Origin: Clostridia bacterium
Lineage (GTDB): Bacteria > Bacillota > Clostridia > Oscillospirales > CAG-272
Reading direction: 5' to 3'
Length of the DNA stretch: 16,392 nt
NCBI GenBank assembly: GCA_024404435.1
Contig: JAKSPW010000009.1
Coordinates: 1-16,392, forward strand
Position numbers and translations under genes: made by a program. Shown one piece after another: positions 1 to 7,427 of the stretch. The notes under the pieces were generated by a model that saw nothing but the letters and a program-made list of their open reading frames with translations, was not told where the DNA came from and searched no databases. Numbering within the stretch: the first letter of the stretch is position 1; the number at the start of each line of letters is the position of its first letter.

Positions 1-209
1 TCGACGGAGTCTGGGTCAAGCACCGAAATAAGGCTGTACGGATTATCGAACGGGAACAGTCTGTGGAGGTTGACTCTCTGATAGGTTTTGTCCTCGTTTT
101 TCATCGTGCAGGAAAGGAAGTCTCCGCATTTGAAAAAGCTGCATTTTTCGGGCGTGAGATAAACTATACCGGCCGCCTCTTCAAGTTCTCTGTCTTTTTC
201 TGTAAGCAT
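1..209 (-). CDS. DUF1854 family protein, N-terminal part (runs off left edge)
   Basis: The reading frame starts at an ATG at 209-207, preceded by AAAGGA at a workable distance, and continues without a stop to base 1, so only about 69 residues are visible and the C-terminus lies outside. The visible protein begins MLTEKDRELEEA and contains RVNLHRLFPFDNPYSLISVLD (in two parts, RVNLHRLFPF and NPYSLISVLD). This resembles the 'R-V-x-L-x-R-x-F-P-x-x-x-P-x-x-x-I-S-V-x-D' core of DUF1854 proteins as I remember them. That family is typically encoded immediately downstream of an ABC transporter; in some proteobacteria the pair is named after cyanophycin metabolism, but its biochemical role is unknown. 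Here it starts 15 nt after the stop of such a transporter, so the two are almost certainly one operon. No signal peptide or membrane segment is visible. Family assignment is from recall of the motif and context. Confidence 0.7.
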   Translation of the reverse strand, partial: MLTEKDRELEEAAGIVYLTPEKCSFFKCGDFLSCTMKNEDKTYQRVNLHRLFPFDNPYSLISVLDPDSV

Positions 210-224
210 GATCTTGTCCTTTCT

Positions 225-2606
225 TTATCCTTCGACGCCGACGTTCTTCAGTGCGGCGAGCTGCAGCGAATACAGCTTGAAGTATTCACCCTTTGCGCGT
301 ATCAGTTCTTCGTGAGTGCCTCTCTCGCAGATCTCACCGTCCTTGAGGACGATCAGAGAATCGGCGTTGCGGAGAGTTGACAGTCTGTGCGCGATCATGA
401 CCGTCGTTCTGCCTTCAACAAGGATCTCGAGAGCTTCCTGTATTTTTCTTTCCGTCTGCGTATCCATGGCAGCCGTCGCTTCGTCAAGGATCAGTATCGA
501 CGGATCGTGCAGGATCGCTCTTGCGATCGACAGGCGCTGTTTTTCGCCGCCGGAGAGTTCTCTCTTACCGAGACCTATGACTGTCTGATATGCGTCGGGA
601 AGCTTGACTATGAAGTCGTGAGCACCCGAGATCTTGGCGGCGCGGATGACCTCATTTAGCGTAGCATTCGGATTTGCGTATCTGATATTGTCGAGTATCG
701 TGCCGATGAACAGATACGTTTCCTGCGATACGATCGAAATACTTTGTTTTATCGTCTGCTGCGGCAGATCCTTGACAGATACGCCGTCGATCTTTACCTC
801 GCCTCTGTCGGCGTCGTAAAGCCTCAGAAGGAGGTTTGCAAGCGTCGATTTTCCCGCACCGGTGTGACCGACGATACCGAGTATATGATTTGACGGAACG
901 TGGAAGTCCACGTCCTTCAGAACGAGCCTTGCCTTGTTATATCCGAAATCAACGTGATCGAAATCGATCTGCCCCGAGAGCTTTTCACACTTGACGGGCT
1001 CATCGGGATCGACTATGTCGGATTCGGCATCCATGATGTCGCAAAGCCTGCTCATGGCGGCAATGCCGTCCGCGATCTGCGAGGTCATACCGATCATCCT
1101 GAACAGCGGATCTACTATCATTGACATATACGCCATGAAGGTAAGGAGCATACCGTAGGTAAGCTGTCCCTTGATGACGAAGTAACCGCCGACTCCGGTC
1201 ACGGCAAGCTGAGCCGCTATGATGAGAAGCTCAAGTATCGGCGTGACGGTGTTGCTGTAGGTCGAAGCGTTTTTGTTGGCAACGGCGGCACTGTGGCTGA
1301 CCTTGCTGAATCTTGCCGACTCGTCTTTTTCCTGTGAGAACGACTTGACGACTCTCATTCCGTTTATCGTGTCGGAAATCTGAGCGTTCATTTTTCTCGA
1401 GCTCTGGAATCTCATTCCGTGCATCTTGTGCAGAGTCTGGTACATCTTCTTCTGCGCTATGTACAGGAAGGGAAGCGTGATGAAATACATCAGAGCGAGT
1501 ATCGGCTTCATCACAAGGATGATGACGGCGATCGCTATGACCTGTACCCCGGTTACTATCATGAACGGAATACAGTCGGAAATGATCCAGTATATTGAGT
1601 CGGCATCTCTGTTGACCTGCGTCATGAGAGCACCGGTCTGCTTGTCGCTGAAGAATCTGAGAGAGAGTCTTTCTATCGCTGCGAATATCACGTTCTTGAG
1701 GTCAAACTTGATATGTGCCGCGATACGGGCACTCACGATGTTTGAAATGATGTTCGTTACCATCGTAAGGAGCCTCGTTGAGATAATGAGCCCGAGCACG
1801 AGAATGAGCTGACCGTAGAACTTACCCGCCTTGTCAAGCACCTGATCGTAGTAGAATCCCGAACTGACGTACGGAGCAACGATAGAGAGGGCACTTGATG
1901 AAAGGAGGATAAGGATCAGGATGATGACCTTGACTCTGTACTTGAACACGAACTGCAGGAGTCTCTTGACCACAGCCGTTCTGTCGGTGCAGTAAGGACA
2001 GTATCTGCGTCTGACGTCCTTGTATTTGCGTCCGCATTTCGGACAGAATGCATCTCCCGAGATCGGAGGCGGAGGAGGCGGCATTCCGGGACCGTGACGG
2101 TGATGACCGTGGCCGTCGTCCTGACGGAATTCCTCGTGAGGTTCGTCGTGATCACCGATTTCTCCGCCGATATAATCGGCAAAATTGATAAGAGAATCCT
2201 TGAGCGCATTGGTGGCGTACGCAAGCACCTTGCTTACTCCGTCCTCGTCAGTCCCGACGAGAGCTCCGCTTGAGCTCTGGTCTTCGTATGCGATCTTCGA
2301 ATAGTCTTCTTTTGCGTATTTATTGAATTCGGTTTCGGTGAAGAACGTTTCGGCATTCTTCAGGCCCGAGAAAATGCTTTTCTTTGTGCTTCTGACTCCG
2401 ATGACACCCGAAAGCACGCAGATATCCGTCACGGTCGATACTATGAAAACGTCGCATCTCAGCCGTGAAAGAGAGAGGTCCGACTGTACGAAAAAGTCGA
2501 TTTCCTCTTCTTTGATACCGTGGTCGGAGAGCGCATTTATTAGATAATCCGGGATCTGAGGACGCGGTGGGCGCATCTCTTCTTCCGGTTTGTTCTGTAT
2601 GTCCAT
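225..2606 (-). CDS. ABC exporter-type half-transporter with zinc-ribbon N-terminal extension (DUF1854-associated)
   Basis: A 793-residue fused membrane/ATPase half-transporter, expected to work as a dimer in the cytoplasmic membrane; substrate unknown. Residues 1 to about 186 form an extra cytoplasmic region: a mixed alpha/beta part (about 20-150), a His-rich run GHGHHRHGPG (165-174) and a six-proline run (176-181). A zinc ribbon of two CPxC knuckles follows (C188, C191, C203, C206). The six-helix transmembrane domain covers about 218-515 with the exporter coupling stretch QISDTINGMRVVKSF (409-423). The nucleotide-binding domain is complete: Walker A GHTGAGKST (580-588), Q-loop Q628, signature ELSGGEKQR (683-691), Walker B ILILDEAT (704-711) and H-loop H740, so it should be ATPase-competent. 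The ATG start follows GGCGGAG. It has its own promoter at 2654-2681 and is followed by a DUF1854 gene. Lipid/drug/peptide-type exporters (MsbA/LmrA-like) share the core, but the N-terminal region and the DUF1854 neighbour set it apart. Confidence 0.92.
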   Translation of the reverse strand: MDIQNKPEEEMRPPRPQIPDYLINALSDHGIKEEEIDFFVQSDLSLSRLRCDVFIVSTVTDICVLSGVIGVRSTKKSIFSGLKNAETFFTETEFNKYAKEDYSKIAYEDQSSSGALVGTDEDGVSKVLAYATNALKDSLINFADYIGGEIGDHDEPHEEFRQDDGHGHHRHGPGMPPPPPPISGDAFCPKCGRKYKDVRRRYCPYCTDRTAVVKRLLQFVFKYRVKVIILILILLSSSALSIVAPYVSSGFYYDQVLDKAGKFYGQLILVLGLIISTRLLTMVTNIISNIVSARIAAHIKFDLKNVIFAAIERLSLRFFSDKQTGALMTQVNRDADSIYWIISDCIPFMIVTGVQVIAIAVIILVMKPILALMYFITLPFLYIAQKKMYQTLHKMHGMRFQSSRKMNAQISDTINGMRVVKSFSQEKDESARFSKVSHSAAVANKNASTYSNTVTPILELLIIAAQLAVTGVGGYFVIKGQLTYGMLLTFMAYMSMIVDPLFRMIGMTSQIADGIAAMSRLCDIMDAESDIVDPDEPVKCEKLSGQIDFDHVDFGYNKARLVLKDVDFHVPSNHILGIVGHTGAGKSTLANLLLRLYDADRGEVKIDGVSVKDLPQQTIKQSISIVSQETYLFIGTILDNIRYANPNATLNEVIRAAKISGAHDFIVKLPDAYQTVIGLGKRELSGGEKQRLSIARAILHDPSILILDEATAAMDTQTERKIQEALEILVEGRTTVMIAHRLSTLRNADSLIVLKDGEICERGTHEELIRAKGEYFKLYSLQLAALKNVGVEG

Positions 2607-2653
2607 TATGCTCCGCCTTTTTTGAAAAAAATGTATCTTTTATACTCATTAGA

Positions 2654-2681
2654 ATTATACTCTTTATGTAGTAAAAGTCAA
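2654..2681 (-). promoter_or_regulatory. Sigma-A promoter for the ABC/DUF1854 operon
   Basis: On the minus strand, TTGACT (2681-2676) and a perfect TATAAT (2659-2654) are separated by 16 nt. Transcription would start near 2647, about 40 nt before the ATG at 2606. It faces away from the dacA-type gene, so 2607-2779 is a divergent promoter region; apart from these promoters nothing else is visible there. Confidence 0.7.
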
Positions 2682-2706
2682 GCAGATTAAGTAAATTAAA
2701 GTAATT

Positions 2707-2749
2707 TTGTTAAATATGCGGAATAGCTTTCATAATACCGAAATATAAT
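2707..2749 (+). promoter_or_regulatory. Candidate promoter(s) for the D-Ala-D-Ala carboxypeptidase gene
   Basis: Two overlapping possibilities exist. TTGTTA (2707-2712) with CATAAT (2731-2736) has an 18 nt spacer. A perfect TATAAT lies at 2744-2749 but has no good -35 at 16-18 nt. Either gives a short leader before the ATG at 2780. The sequence does not decide between them. Confidence 0.45.
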
Positions 2750-2779
2750 TTGACAGATATGATACAGACGAGGTGTATT

Positions 2780-3919
2780 ATGAAAATTCTGAGAACTATA
2801 ACGGCCCTTTTTATTGCGTTCTTACTCACTTTTTCCGTTGCTGCGGCAGCACCTGACACGGCATTCGACCTTAACTGTAAAAGTGCCGTGCTGATGGAGG
2901 CTTCTACGGGACCCGTTCTTTATGAAAAAAACGCCGATGAGCCTCTGCCTCCTGCATCCGTTACCAAGATCATGACGCTCCTTCTCATCATGGAGGCGAT
3001 CGACGGCGGGAGCATTGGTCTTGACGACTCTGTTCAGGTCAGCGAACGTGCCGCTTCAATGGGCGGCTCGCAGGTATTTCTCGAGCCGGGCGAATCCATG
3101 GCAGCTGAGGAGCTGATCAAATGCATCGTCATAGCGTCAGCAAACGATGCCGCGCTCACGATGGCTGAAGCTGTCGCGGGGAGCGAGGAGTCGTTCGTTT
3201 CACGGATGAACGAGAGGGCACGCGAGCTCGGAATGAAGAACACAAATTTCGAAAACGTCACGGGACTCGACGACAACACGACAAGTCACGTCACAAGCGC
3301 GCGGGATATCGCTCTGATGTCACGGGAGCTCATGAAGCACGAAAAGATTTTCGAGTTCTCAACGGTATGGATGGATTCGATAAGAAACGGAGAATTCGGA
3401 CTAACGAATACAAACAGGCTCATTCGCTTTTATAAGGGCGCAACGGGCCTCAAAACGGGCTCGACCTCAAAGGCCGGCTTCTGTATCAGCGCAACCGCAA
3501 AACGCGACGGAATGCACCTGATCGCCGTCATAATGGGCGCGGAGTCGCGAGACAAGAGAAACGAGGCGGCGAAAACGCTTCTCGATTACGGATTCGCGAA
3601 CTATTCCGTCTACGGGAATAAATCCGGAAGCGTCGGAAAGATCAGAGTCACTGCAGGTGTGAAGAAATCGGTTGAAGGTCTCTATAACGAAAAAAAGCTG
3701 CTTACGGGTAAGGGCAGAGACAAAAAGATAACGGTCGAGTATCTGCCCGACGAATCGGTCAGTGCACCCGTTCATAAAGGCGACTTAGTCGGTAAGGTAA
3801 GATACCTCGACGACGGTAAGGTTTTGTGTGAAGATGATATTCTTGCCGCAGATGACGTGGAGAAAATCGGATTTTTCGGCATTTTCCGAAAAATGCTCGG
3901 CGGATTTTTACTAAATTGA
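2780..3919 (+). CDS. D-alanyl-D-alanine carboxypeptidase (penicillin-binding protein 5 type, peptidase S11)
   Basis: A 379-residue secreted serine DD-carboxypeptidase that would trim the terminal D-Ala of peptidoglycan stem peptides at the outer face of the membrane. I choose the ATG at 2780, not the in-frame TTG at 2750, because GAGGTG lies 5 nt upstream and the protein then begins directly with a signal peptide (KILR basic start, hydrophobic core to about residue 22, AAAAP cleavage region). The three penicillin-binding motifs are present: S60-V-T-K63 (nucleophile and general base), S120-A-N122, and K225-T-G227. A C-terminal beta-domain (about 285-360) follows as in PBP5/DacA proteins. The last residues (FFGIFRKMLGGFLLN, about 365-379) form a short amphipathic tail of the type that anchors DacA proteins to the membrane. 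Length agrees with the family. Which paralogue (dacA, dacB or dacF) cannot be told, so no symbol is given. It may also be monocistronic, since pgi has its own promoter. Confidence 0.93.
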   Translation: MKILRTITALFIAFLLTFSVAAAAPDTAFDLNCKSAVLMEASTGPVLYEKNADEPLPPASVTKIMTLLLIMEAIDGGSIGLDDSVQVSERAASMGGSQVFLEPGESMAAEELIKCIVIASANDAALTMAEAVAGSEESFVSRMNERARELGMKNTNFENVTGLDDNTTSHVTSARDIALMSRELMKHEKIFEFSTVWMDSIRNGEFGLTNTNRLIRFYKGATGLKTGSTSKAGFCISATAKRDGMHLIAVIMGAESRDKRNEAAKTLLDYGFANYSVYGNKSGSVGKIRVTAGVKKSVEGLYNEKKLLTGKGRDKKITVEYLPDESVSAPVHKGDLVGKVRYLDDGKVLCEDDILAADDVEKIGFFGIFRKMLGGFLLN

Positions 3920-3942
3920 CAGATAAAAAACACTCTTTGGTA

Positions 3943-3971
3943 TTGAAAAAAAGATTAAAATGTTGTATCAT
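3943..3971 (+). promoter_or_regulatory. Sigma-A promoter for pgi
   Basis: TTGAAA (3943-3948) and TATCAT (3966-3971) are separated by exactly 17 nt. Transcription would start near 3978, leaving a leader of about 100 nt before the pgi ATG. A second weak -10-like TATAAG lies slightly downstream (3977-3982). Confidence 0.65.
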
Positions 3972-3992
3972 ATTCGTATAAGATACAAAATA

Positions 3993-4044
3993 CCGGAGAG
4001 TGCGACGTAATTCGCAAATTTTCCTCTTCCGGAGACAGCCGGAA
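3993..4044 (+). promoter_or_regulatory. Structured 5' leader of pgi with alternative hairpins
   Basis: Three segments can pair in mutually exclusive ways. CCGGAGAG (3993-4000) pairs with CTCTTCCGG (4024-4032, one bulged T), and this helix stacks on a TGCGA/TCGCA hairpin (4001-4005 with 4012-4016). Alternatively TTCCGG (4027-4032) pairs with CCGGAA (4039-4044) around the loop AGACAG. No U-tract follows, so it is not a classical terminator. The ribosome binding site AAAAGG lies about 30 nt further on. I do not recognise a known riboswitch class. Part of the ambiguity arises simply because CCGG is self-complementary and occurs three times. Confidence 0.4.
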
Positions 4045-4077
4045 AACCCGCGTTGCCCTTAAAAAGAAAAGGTCATT

Positions 4078-5427
4078 ATGGCACTTGGACTCAATACTGA
4101 ATTTCTGAACGGTTTTATCGATTTCAGCGACGAAAAATGTGAAGTCAAAAAGATCTCTCACATCGCAGAAGCATCTCTTAAGCTCGTCCGCGAAAAGAGC
4201 GGAGCAGGCAATGACTTCCTCGGCTGGCACGATCTGCCCGTCGACTACGACAAGGATGAATTTGCAAGAATTCTCACCGCTGCCGAAAAGATCAAGAAGT
4301 CGTGCGACGTATTCGTCGTCATCGGCATCGGCGGCTCCTACCTCGGTGCGAGAGCAGCTATCGAATTCGTAAAATCGCCTCTTTACAATAACCTCAAGAA
4401 AGATACTCCCGACGTATATTTCGCAGGCAACAGCATTTCGAGCTCGGCTCTTTCCGATATTCTCAAGATCTGCGAAGGCCGTGACGTCTGCGTCAACGTA
4501 ATTTCCAAATCCGGTACGACTACCGAGCCGGCAGTTACGTTCAGAATATTCAGAAAGCTCCTCGAAGACAAGTACGGCGAGGAAGGCGCAAGAGAGAGAA
4601 TTTTCGTAACGACCGACCGTGCACGCGGCAAGCTCAAGGAATTCTCGACCGAAAAGGGCTACGAAACGTTCGTCGTTCCCGATGATATCGGCGGCAGATA
4701 CTCCGTCCTCACGGCTGTCGGACTTCTTCCGATCGCTGTTGCAGGCGTTGACATCAAAGAGATGATGCAGGGCGCGGCAAAGGCAAGAGAAGAGTACCTG
4801 ACGGACGATCTCAGAAAAAATAACGCCGTAAAATATGCGGCTCTCCGCAATATCCTTTACAACAAGGGTAAATCGACCGAGATCCTCGTATCCTACGAGC
4901 CCGCTCTCCAGATGTTCTGTGAGTGGTGGAAACAGCTCTACGGTGAATCCGAGGGCAAGGACAACAAGGGACTTTATCCGTCAAGCGTGATCTGCTCGAC
5001 AGACCTTCATTCTCTCGGTCAGTACATACAGGAAGGTCAGAGAACAATGTTCGAGACCGTCATCAGCTTTGAGAAGTCGAACGACACCGTCGTTATTCCC
5101 GACGACCCGAACAACATCGACGGACTCAACTTCCTCTCCGGCAAGGACCTGCACCACGTCAACACGATGGCAATGACAGGTACTCTGTTTGCTCACAATG
5201 ACGGCGGCGTTCCGAATATCGTTATCGAGCTCCCCGACAGAAGTGCGGCGACGTTCGGCCACCTCGTATATTTCTTCGAGCTCGCCTGCGCGGTATCGGG
5301 ATATATGCTCGGCGTAAATCCGTTCGACCAGCCCGGCGTTGAGGCATACAAGAAGAACATGTACGCTCTTCTCGGCAAGCCGGGATATGAAAAGGAAAAA
5401 GAGGCTCTCGAGGCCCGTATCAAATAA
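4078..5427 (+). CDS. pgi: Glucose-6-phosphate isomerase
   Basis: A 449-residue cytoplasmic enzyme interconverting glucose 6-phosphate and fructose 6-phosphate in glycolysis and gluconeogenesis; the length is that of the short bacterial (Bacillus-type) PGI. Two SIS domains are visible. The phosphate/sugar-binding loops are [11 protein letters not shown] (83-93) and SKSGTTTEP (143-151), and the family signature includes D203-I-G-G-R-Y-S209. Catalytic residues fall at the positions known for the Geobacillus enzyme: E290 (in YGESEGK), H311 (DLHSLGQ) and K425 (AYKKNMY). The ATG is preceded by AAAAGG at 6 nt. It has its own promoter and a structured leader. The next gene begins 18 nt after its stop, so they form an operon ended by the terminator at 5863-5891. 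Confidence 0.97.
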   Translation: MALGLNTEFLNGFIDFSDEKCEVKKISHIAEASLKLVREKSGAGNDFLGWHDLPVDYDKDEFARILTAAEKIKKSCDVFVVIGIGGSYLGARAAIEFVKSPLYNNLKKDTPDVYFAGNSISSSALSDILKICEGRDVCVNVISKSGTTTEPAVTFRIFRKLLEDKYGEEGARERIFVTTDRARGKLKEFSTEKGYETFVVPDDIGGRYSVLTAVGLLPIAVAGVDIKEMMQGAAKAREEYLTDDLRKNNAVKYAALRNILYNKGKSTEILVSYEPALQMFCEWWKQLYGESEGKDNKGLYPSSVICSTDLHSLGQYIQEGQRTMFETVISFEKSNDTVVIPDDPNNIDGLNFLSGKDLHHVNTMAMTGTLFAHNDGGVPNIVIELPDRSAATFGHLVYFFELACAVSGYMLGVNPFDQPGVEAYKKNMYALLGKPGYEKEKEALEARIK

Positions 5428-5445
5428 AAATCCGGAGGAAAAACA

Positions 5446-5853
5446 ATGTTAAAACTCATTATCGGCGCAAAAGGATCAGGAAAAACCAAAACGTTGATCG
5501 AGCTTGTTAACAGCGCACTTAAGGAAACAAACGGAACTGTCGTCTGCATCGAAAAAGGCGACAAGCTCAAGTTTGACATCAGCTATCATTGCAGACTGAT
5601 CGACACGGATCAGTATGAGATAAAGAACGCAGAAACACTTTACGGTTTCGTCGCAGGTATTCTTGCAAGCGACCACGACCTGTCCGACCTCTTTATTGAC
5701 TCGGCACTTAAGATCTGCCTTAATGACAGTGCGGCGTTTGACGAATTCCTCGTCAAGACGGCAAAGCTCGTCGAGGCAAACGACGTCAACTGCGTGATCA
5801 CTTCCTCCGTTCCCGCTGAAGAAGCAACGGAAATCGAGAAAAAGTACCTTTAA
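5446..5853 (+). CDS. Small P-loop NTPase-like protein of unknown function
   Basis: A 135-residue protein whose start follows GGAGG at 7 nt. It opens with a beta-strand and a clean Walker A, GAKGSGKT (7-14). A Walker B-like strand DLFID (81-85) and a third hydrophobic strand NCVITSS (115-121), comparable to a sensor strand, follow. This is about the minimum for a P-loop domain; no oligomerisation, DNA-binding or membrane part is added. Proteins of this kind in Clostridia are sometimes labelled 'ATP-binding' or, loosely, 'twitching motility PilT', but I see no PilT-specific Asp/His boxes and would not use that name. Its place directly behind pgi (18 nt) suggests co-expression, not necessarily shared function. 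I do not recognise a specific role. Confidence 0.8.
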   Translation: MLKLIIGAKGSGKTKTLIELVNSALKETNGTVVCIEKGDKLKFDISYHCRLIDTDQYEIKNAETLYGFVAGILASDHDLSDLFIDSALKICLNDSAAFDEFLVKTAKLVEANDVNCVITSSVPAEEATEIEKKYL

Positions 5854-5862
5854 TAAAGGCAT

Positions 5863-5891
5863 AAAAAAAGCACCCGTCGGGTGCTTTTTTT
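5863..5891. terminator. Bidirectional intrinsic terminator
   Basis: A perfect inverted repeat, AAAAAAAGCACCC (5863-5875), loop GTC, GGGTGCTTTTTTT (5879-5891). The A-run and T-run make it work on either strand. It sits between the end of the P-loop gene (5853) and the end of metQ on the opposite strand (5900), closing both convergent operons. Confidence 0.95.
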
Positions 5892-5899
5892 GTTTTATC

Positions 5900-6709
5900 T
5901 TATTTTGCCATCGGAACGACTGCGCCGTCGTACTTCTCAGCGATGAAGTTCTGGATCTCTTCGCTCTGAAGAACTTCAACGAGTGCAAGTACTGCTTCGT
6001 TCTTTTCGTTGCCTTCTTTAACAACGAGGATGTTGGCAAACGTCTGAGCTGCTTCAGAGTTCTTGTCCTCAACTGCGAGAGCTTCGGAAACCTTGAGACC
6101 TGCGCCGATAGCGTAGTTGCCGTTGATAACACCGACTGCGACGTCGTCAAGCATGCCGGGGATCATGGCTGCTTCGACCTCTGCGATGTCGAGGTCCTTC
6201 GGGTTCTCGATAATGTCGTTCTTCGTAGCCGTGAGGCCTGCGTCCTCTTTCAGGGTGATGAGACCGTTTGCAGCGAGGAGCTGAAGTGCTCTTGCTTCGT
6301 TTGTTGCGTCGTTCGGAACTGCGATCTTCGCGCCGTCTTCGATCTCATCGAGGGAGGAGCACGTGCCGGCGTAGATTCCGTAAGGCTCGTAATGGACCTT
6401 TGCGACGGATACGAGGTGAGTGCCGTTCTCTTCGTTGAACTGATCGAGATAAGGTGTGTGCTGGAAGTAGTTCGCGTCAACGTCACCGCTTTCGGTGGAG
6501 TTGTTGGGGATGATGTAGTCGTCCATTACCTTGATGTCGAGCTTGAAGCCTTTTTCCTCAAATGCGGATTTGCATTTCTCGAGGATCTCGGCGTGAGGCG
6601 TGGAGCTTGCGGCAACAGTCAGAGTCTTATCGTCCGACTTCTTTCCGCAGGATGCGAGGCAGAGTGCGAGCATAAGAGCTGCGAGGGCGAGTGCGATAAA
6701 TCTTTTCAT
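5900..6709 (-). CDS. metQ: MetQ/NlpA-family substrate-binding lipoprotein
   Basis: A 269-residue lipoprotein that would capture the ligand outside the membrane for the MetNI importer. The start at 6709 is chosen over an upstream in-frame one at 6763 because AAAGGAG precedes it and the protein then starts with a lipoprotein signal peptide, MKRF, a hydrophobic core and the lipobox L18-A-S-C21. The NlpA fold is recognisable from VAASSTPHAEIL (near the mature N-terminus), NYFQHTPYLDQF (about 85-96) and VPNDATNEARAL (about 130-141); these surround the ligand pocket in the family. It lies 28 nt after metI, completing a metN-metI-metQ operon. Ligand may be L-methionine, D-methionine or another amino acid or dipeptide, as NlpA proteins vary. 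No SAM-responsive leader is present upstream. Confidence 0.9.
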   Translation of the reverse strand: MKRFIALALAALMLALCLASCGKKSDDKTLTVAASSTPHAEILEKCKSAFEEKGFKLDIKVMDDYIIPNNSTESGDVDANYFQHTPYLDQFNEENGTHLVSVAKVHYEPYGIYAGTCSSLDEIEDGAKIAVPNDATNEARALQLLAANGLITLKEDAGLTATKNDIIENPKDLDIAEVEAAMIPGMLDDVAVGVINGNYAIGAGLKVSEALAVEDKNSEAAQTFANILVVKEGNEKNEAVLALVEVLQSEEIQNFIAEKYDGAVVPMAK

Positions 6710-6737
6710 GGTTTTTCTCCTTTGTATATTGAAAAAA

Positions 6738-7427
6738 TTATGAATTTTTTGCGCGTTTGTCAAGTTTCTTTGCGAGGAAAGAAAGTCCTTCCTGGAATAT
6801 CTGTACGAGGATTATTAGCAGTATCGAGGAAACGTACATTACCTTGGGCTGGAATCTGTACAGACCGTACTGGATCGCGAGCTGGCCGAGACCTCCGCCT
6901 GCCACGAGATACGTCATGGGCGTGTATCCGAGGATGGTGGTAAGTGCGATTGCACCGCCGACAAGGAGGGAAGGCTTTGCTTCGGGGATCAGTACTTTTG
7001 TGATAAGCTGAAAGTTATTCGAGCCCATTGCATTTGCCGCTTCTATCACTCCGGCGTCAACTTCCTTGAGCGACGATTCGACCATGCGTGCCACGAATGG
7101 AATTGCGGCAACGACAAGGTAGAAAATGAAGGCGTCGTCTCCTATCTTCGTTCCGATGACGATCTTGGAGATCGGCTGTATCATTACGAGCAGGATGATG
7201 AACGGGATCGAACGGATCATATTGACTATGAATCCGATGACCGAATTCAGTACCTTGTTCGGGAATATTCCGCCGGAGGAGGTACCGTAGAGCAGAACTC
7301 CGAGCGGAATACCGACGACGTACGAGATCGCGGTGCTGATGACAGTGATTTTGATGGTGGTGATAAAGGCTTCAAGGTACATTGAACCCATACCGCCGCC
7401 GAAGATCGACGTGAAGAATTCACTCAT
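6738..7427 (-). CDS. metI: MetI-type ABC importer permease
   Basis: A 229-residue inner-membrane permease with about five hydrophobic helices. It carries the cytoplasmic EAA loop that docks on the ATPase (E129-A-A-N-A-M-G, then I147-P-E-A-K-P). The stretches IRSIPFIILL (71-80) and GYTPMTYLVAGGGLG (167-181) are typical of methionine importers. The ATG (7427) overlaps the end of metN by 8 nt and is preceded by GGAGGTGA inside metN, indicating translational coupling. Slightly longer than the usual 217-220 residues. Works as a dimer with MetN and receives ligand from MetQ. Confidence 0.92.
   Translation of the reverse strand: MSEFFTSIFGGGMGSMYLEAFITTIKITVISTAISYVVGIPLGVLLYGTSSGGIFPNKVLNSVIGFIVNMIRSIPFIILLVMIQPISKIVIGTKIGDDAFIFYLVVAAIPFVARMVESSLKEVDAGVIEAANAMGSNNFQLITKVLIPEAKPSLLVGGAIALTTILGYTPMTYLVAGGGLGQLAIQYGLYRFQPKVMYVSSILLIILVQIFQEGLSFLAKKLDKRAKNS

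Noticed and set aside
2750..2779. Upstream TTG start for the carboxypeptidase
   Set aside because: It would place ten extra residues before the signal peptide and has no ribosome binding site, whereas the ATG at 2780 has GAGGTG. The TTGACA here is also too close to the gene to be a useful -35.
3872..3893. TTTTTCGG/CCGAAAAA hairpin as terminator of the carboxypeptidase gene
   Set aside because: It lies within the coding sequence and is not followed by a T-run.
3991..4044. GGAGAGT in the pgi leader as the start of a THF or glycine riboswitch
   Set aside because: The rest of the consensus of those classes does not follow and the gene is not in folate or glycine metabolism.
5476..6150. A 224-codon minus-strand frame spanning the terminator and part of metQ
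   Set aside because: It crosses the perfect bidirectional terminator and overlaps two genes in other frames; its composition is shadow-like.
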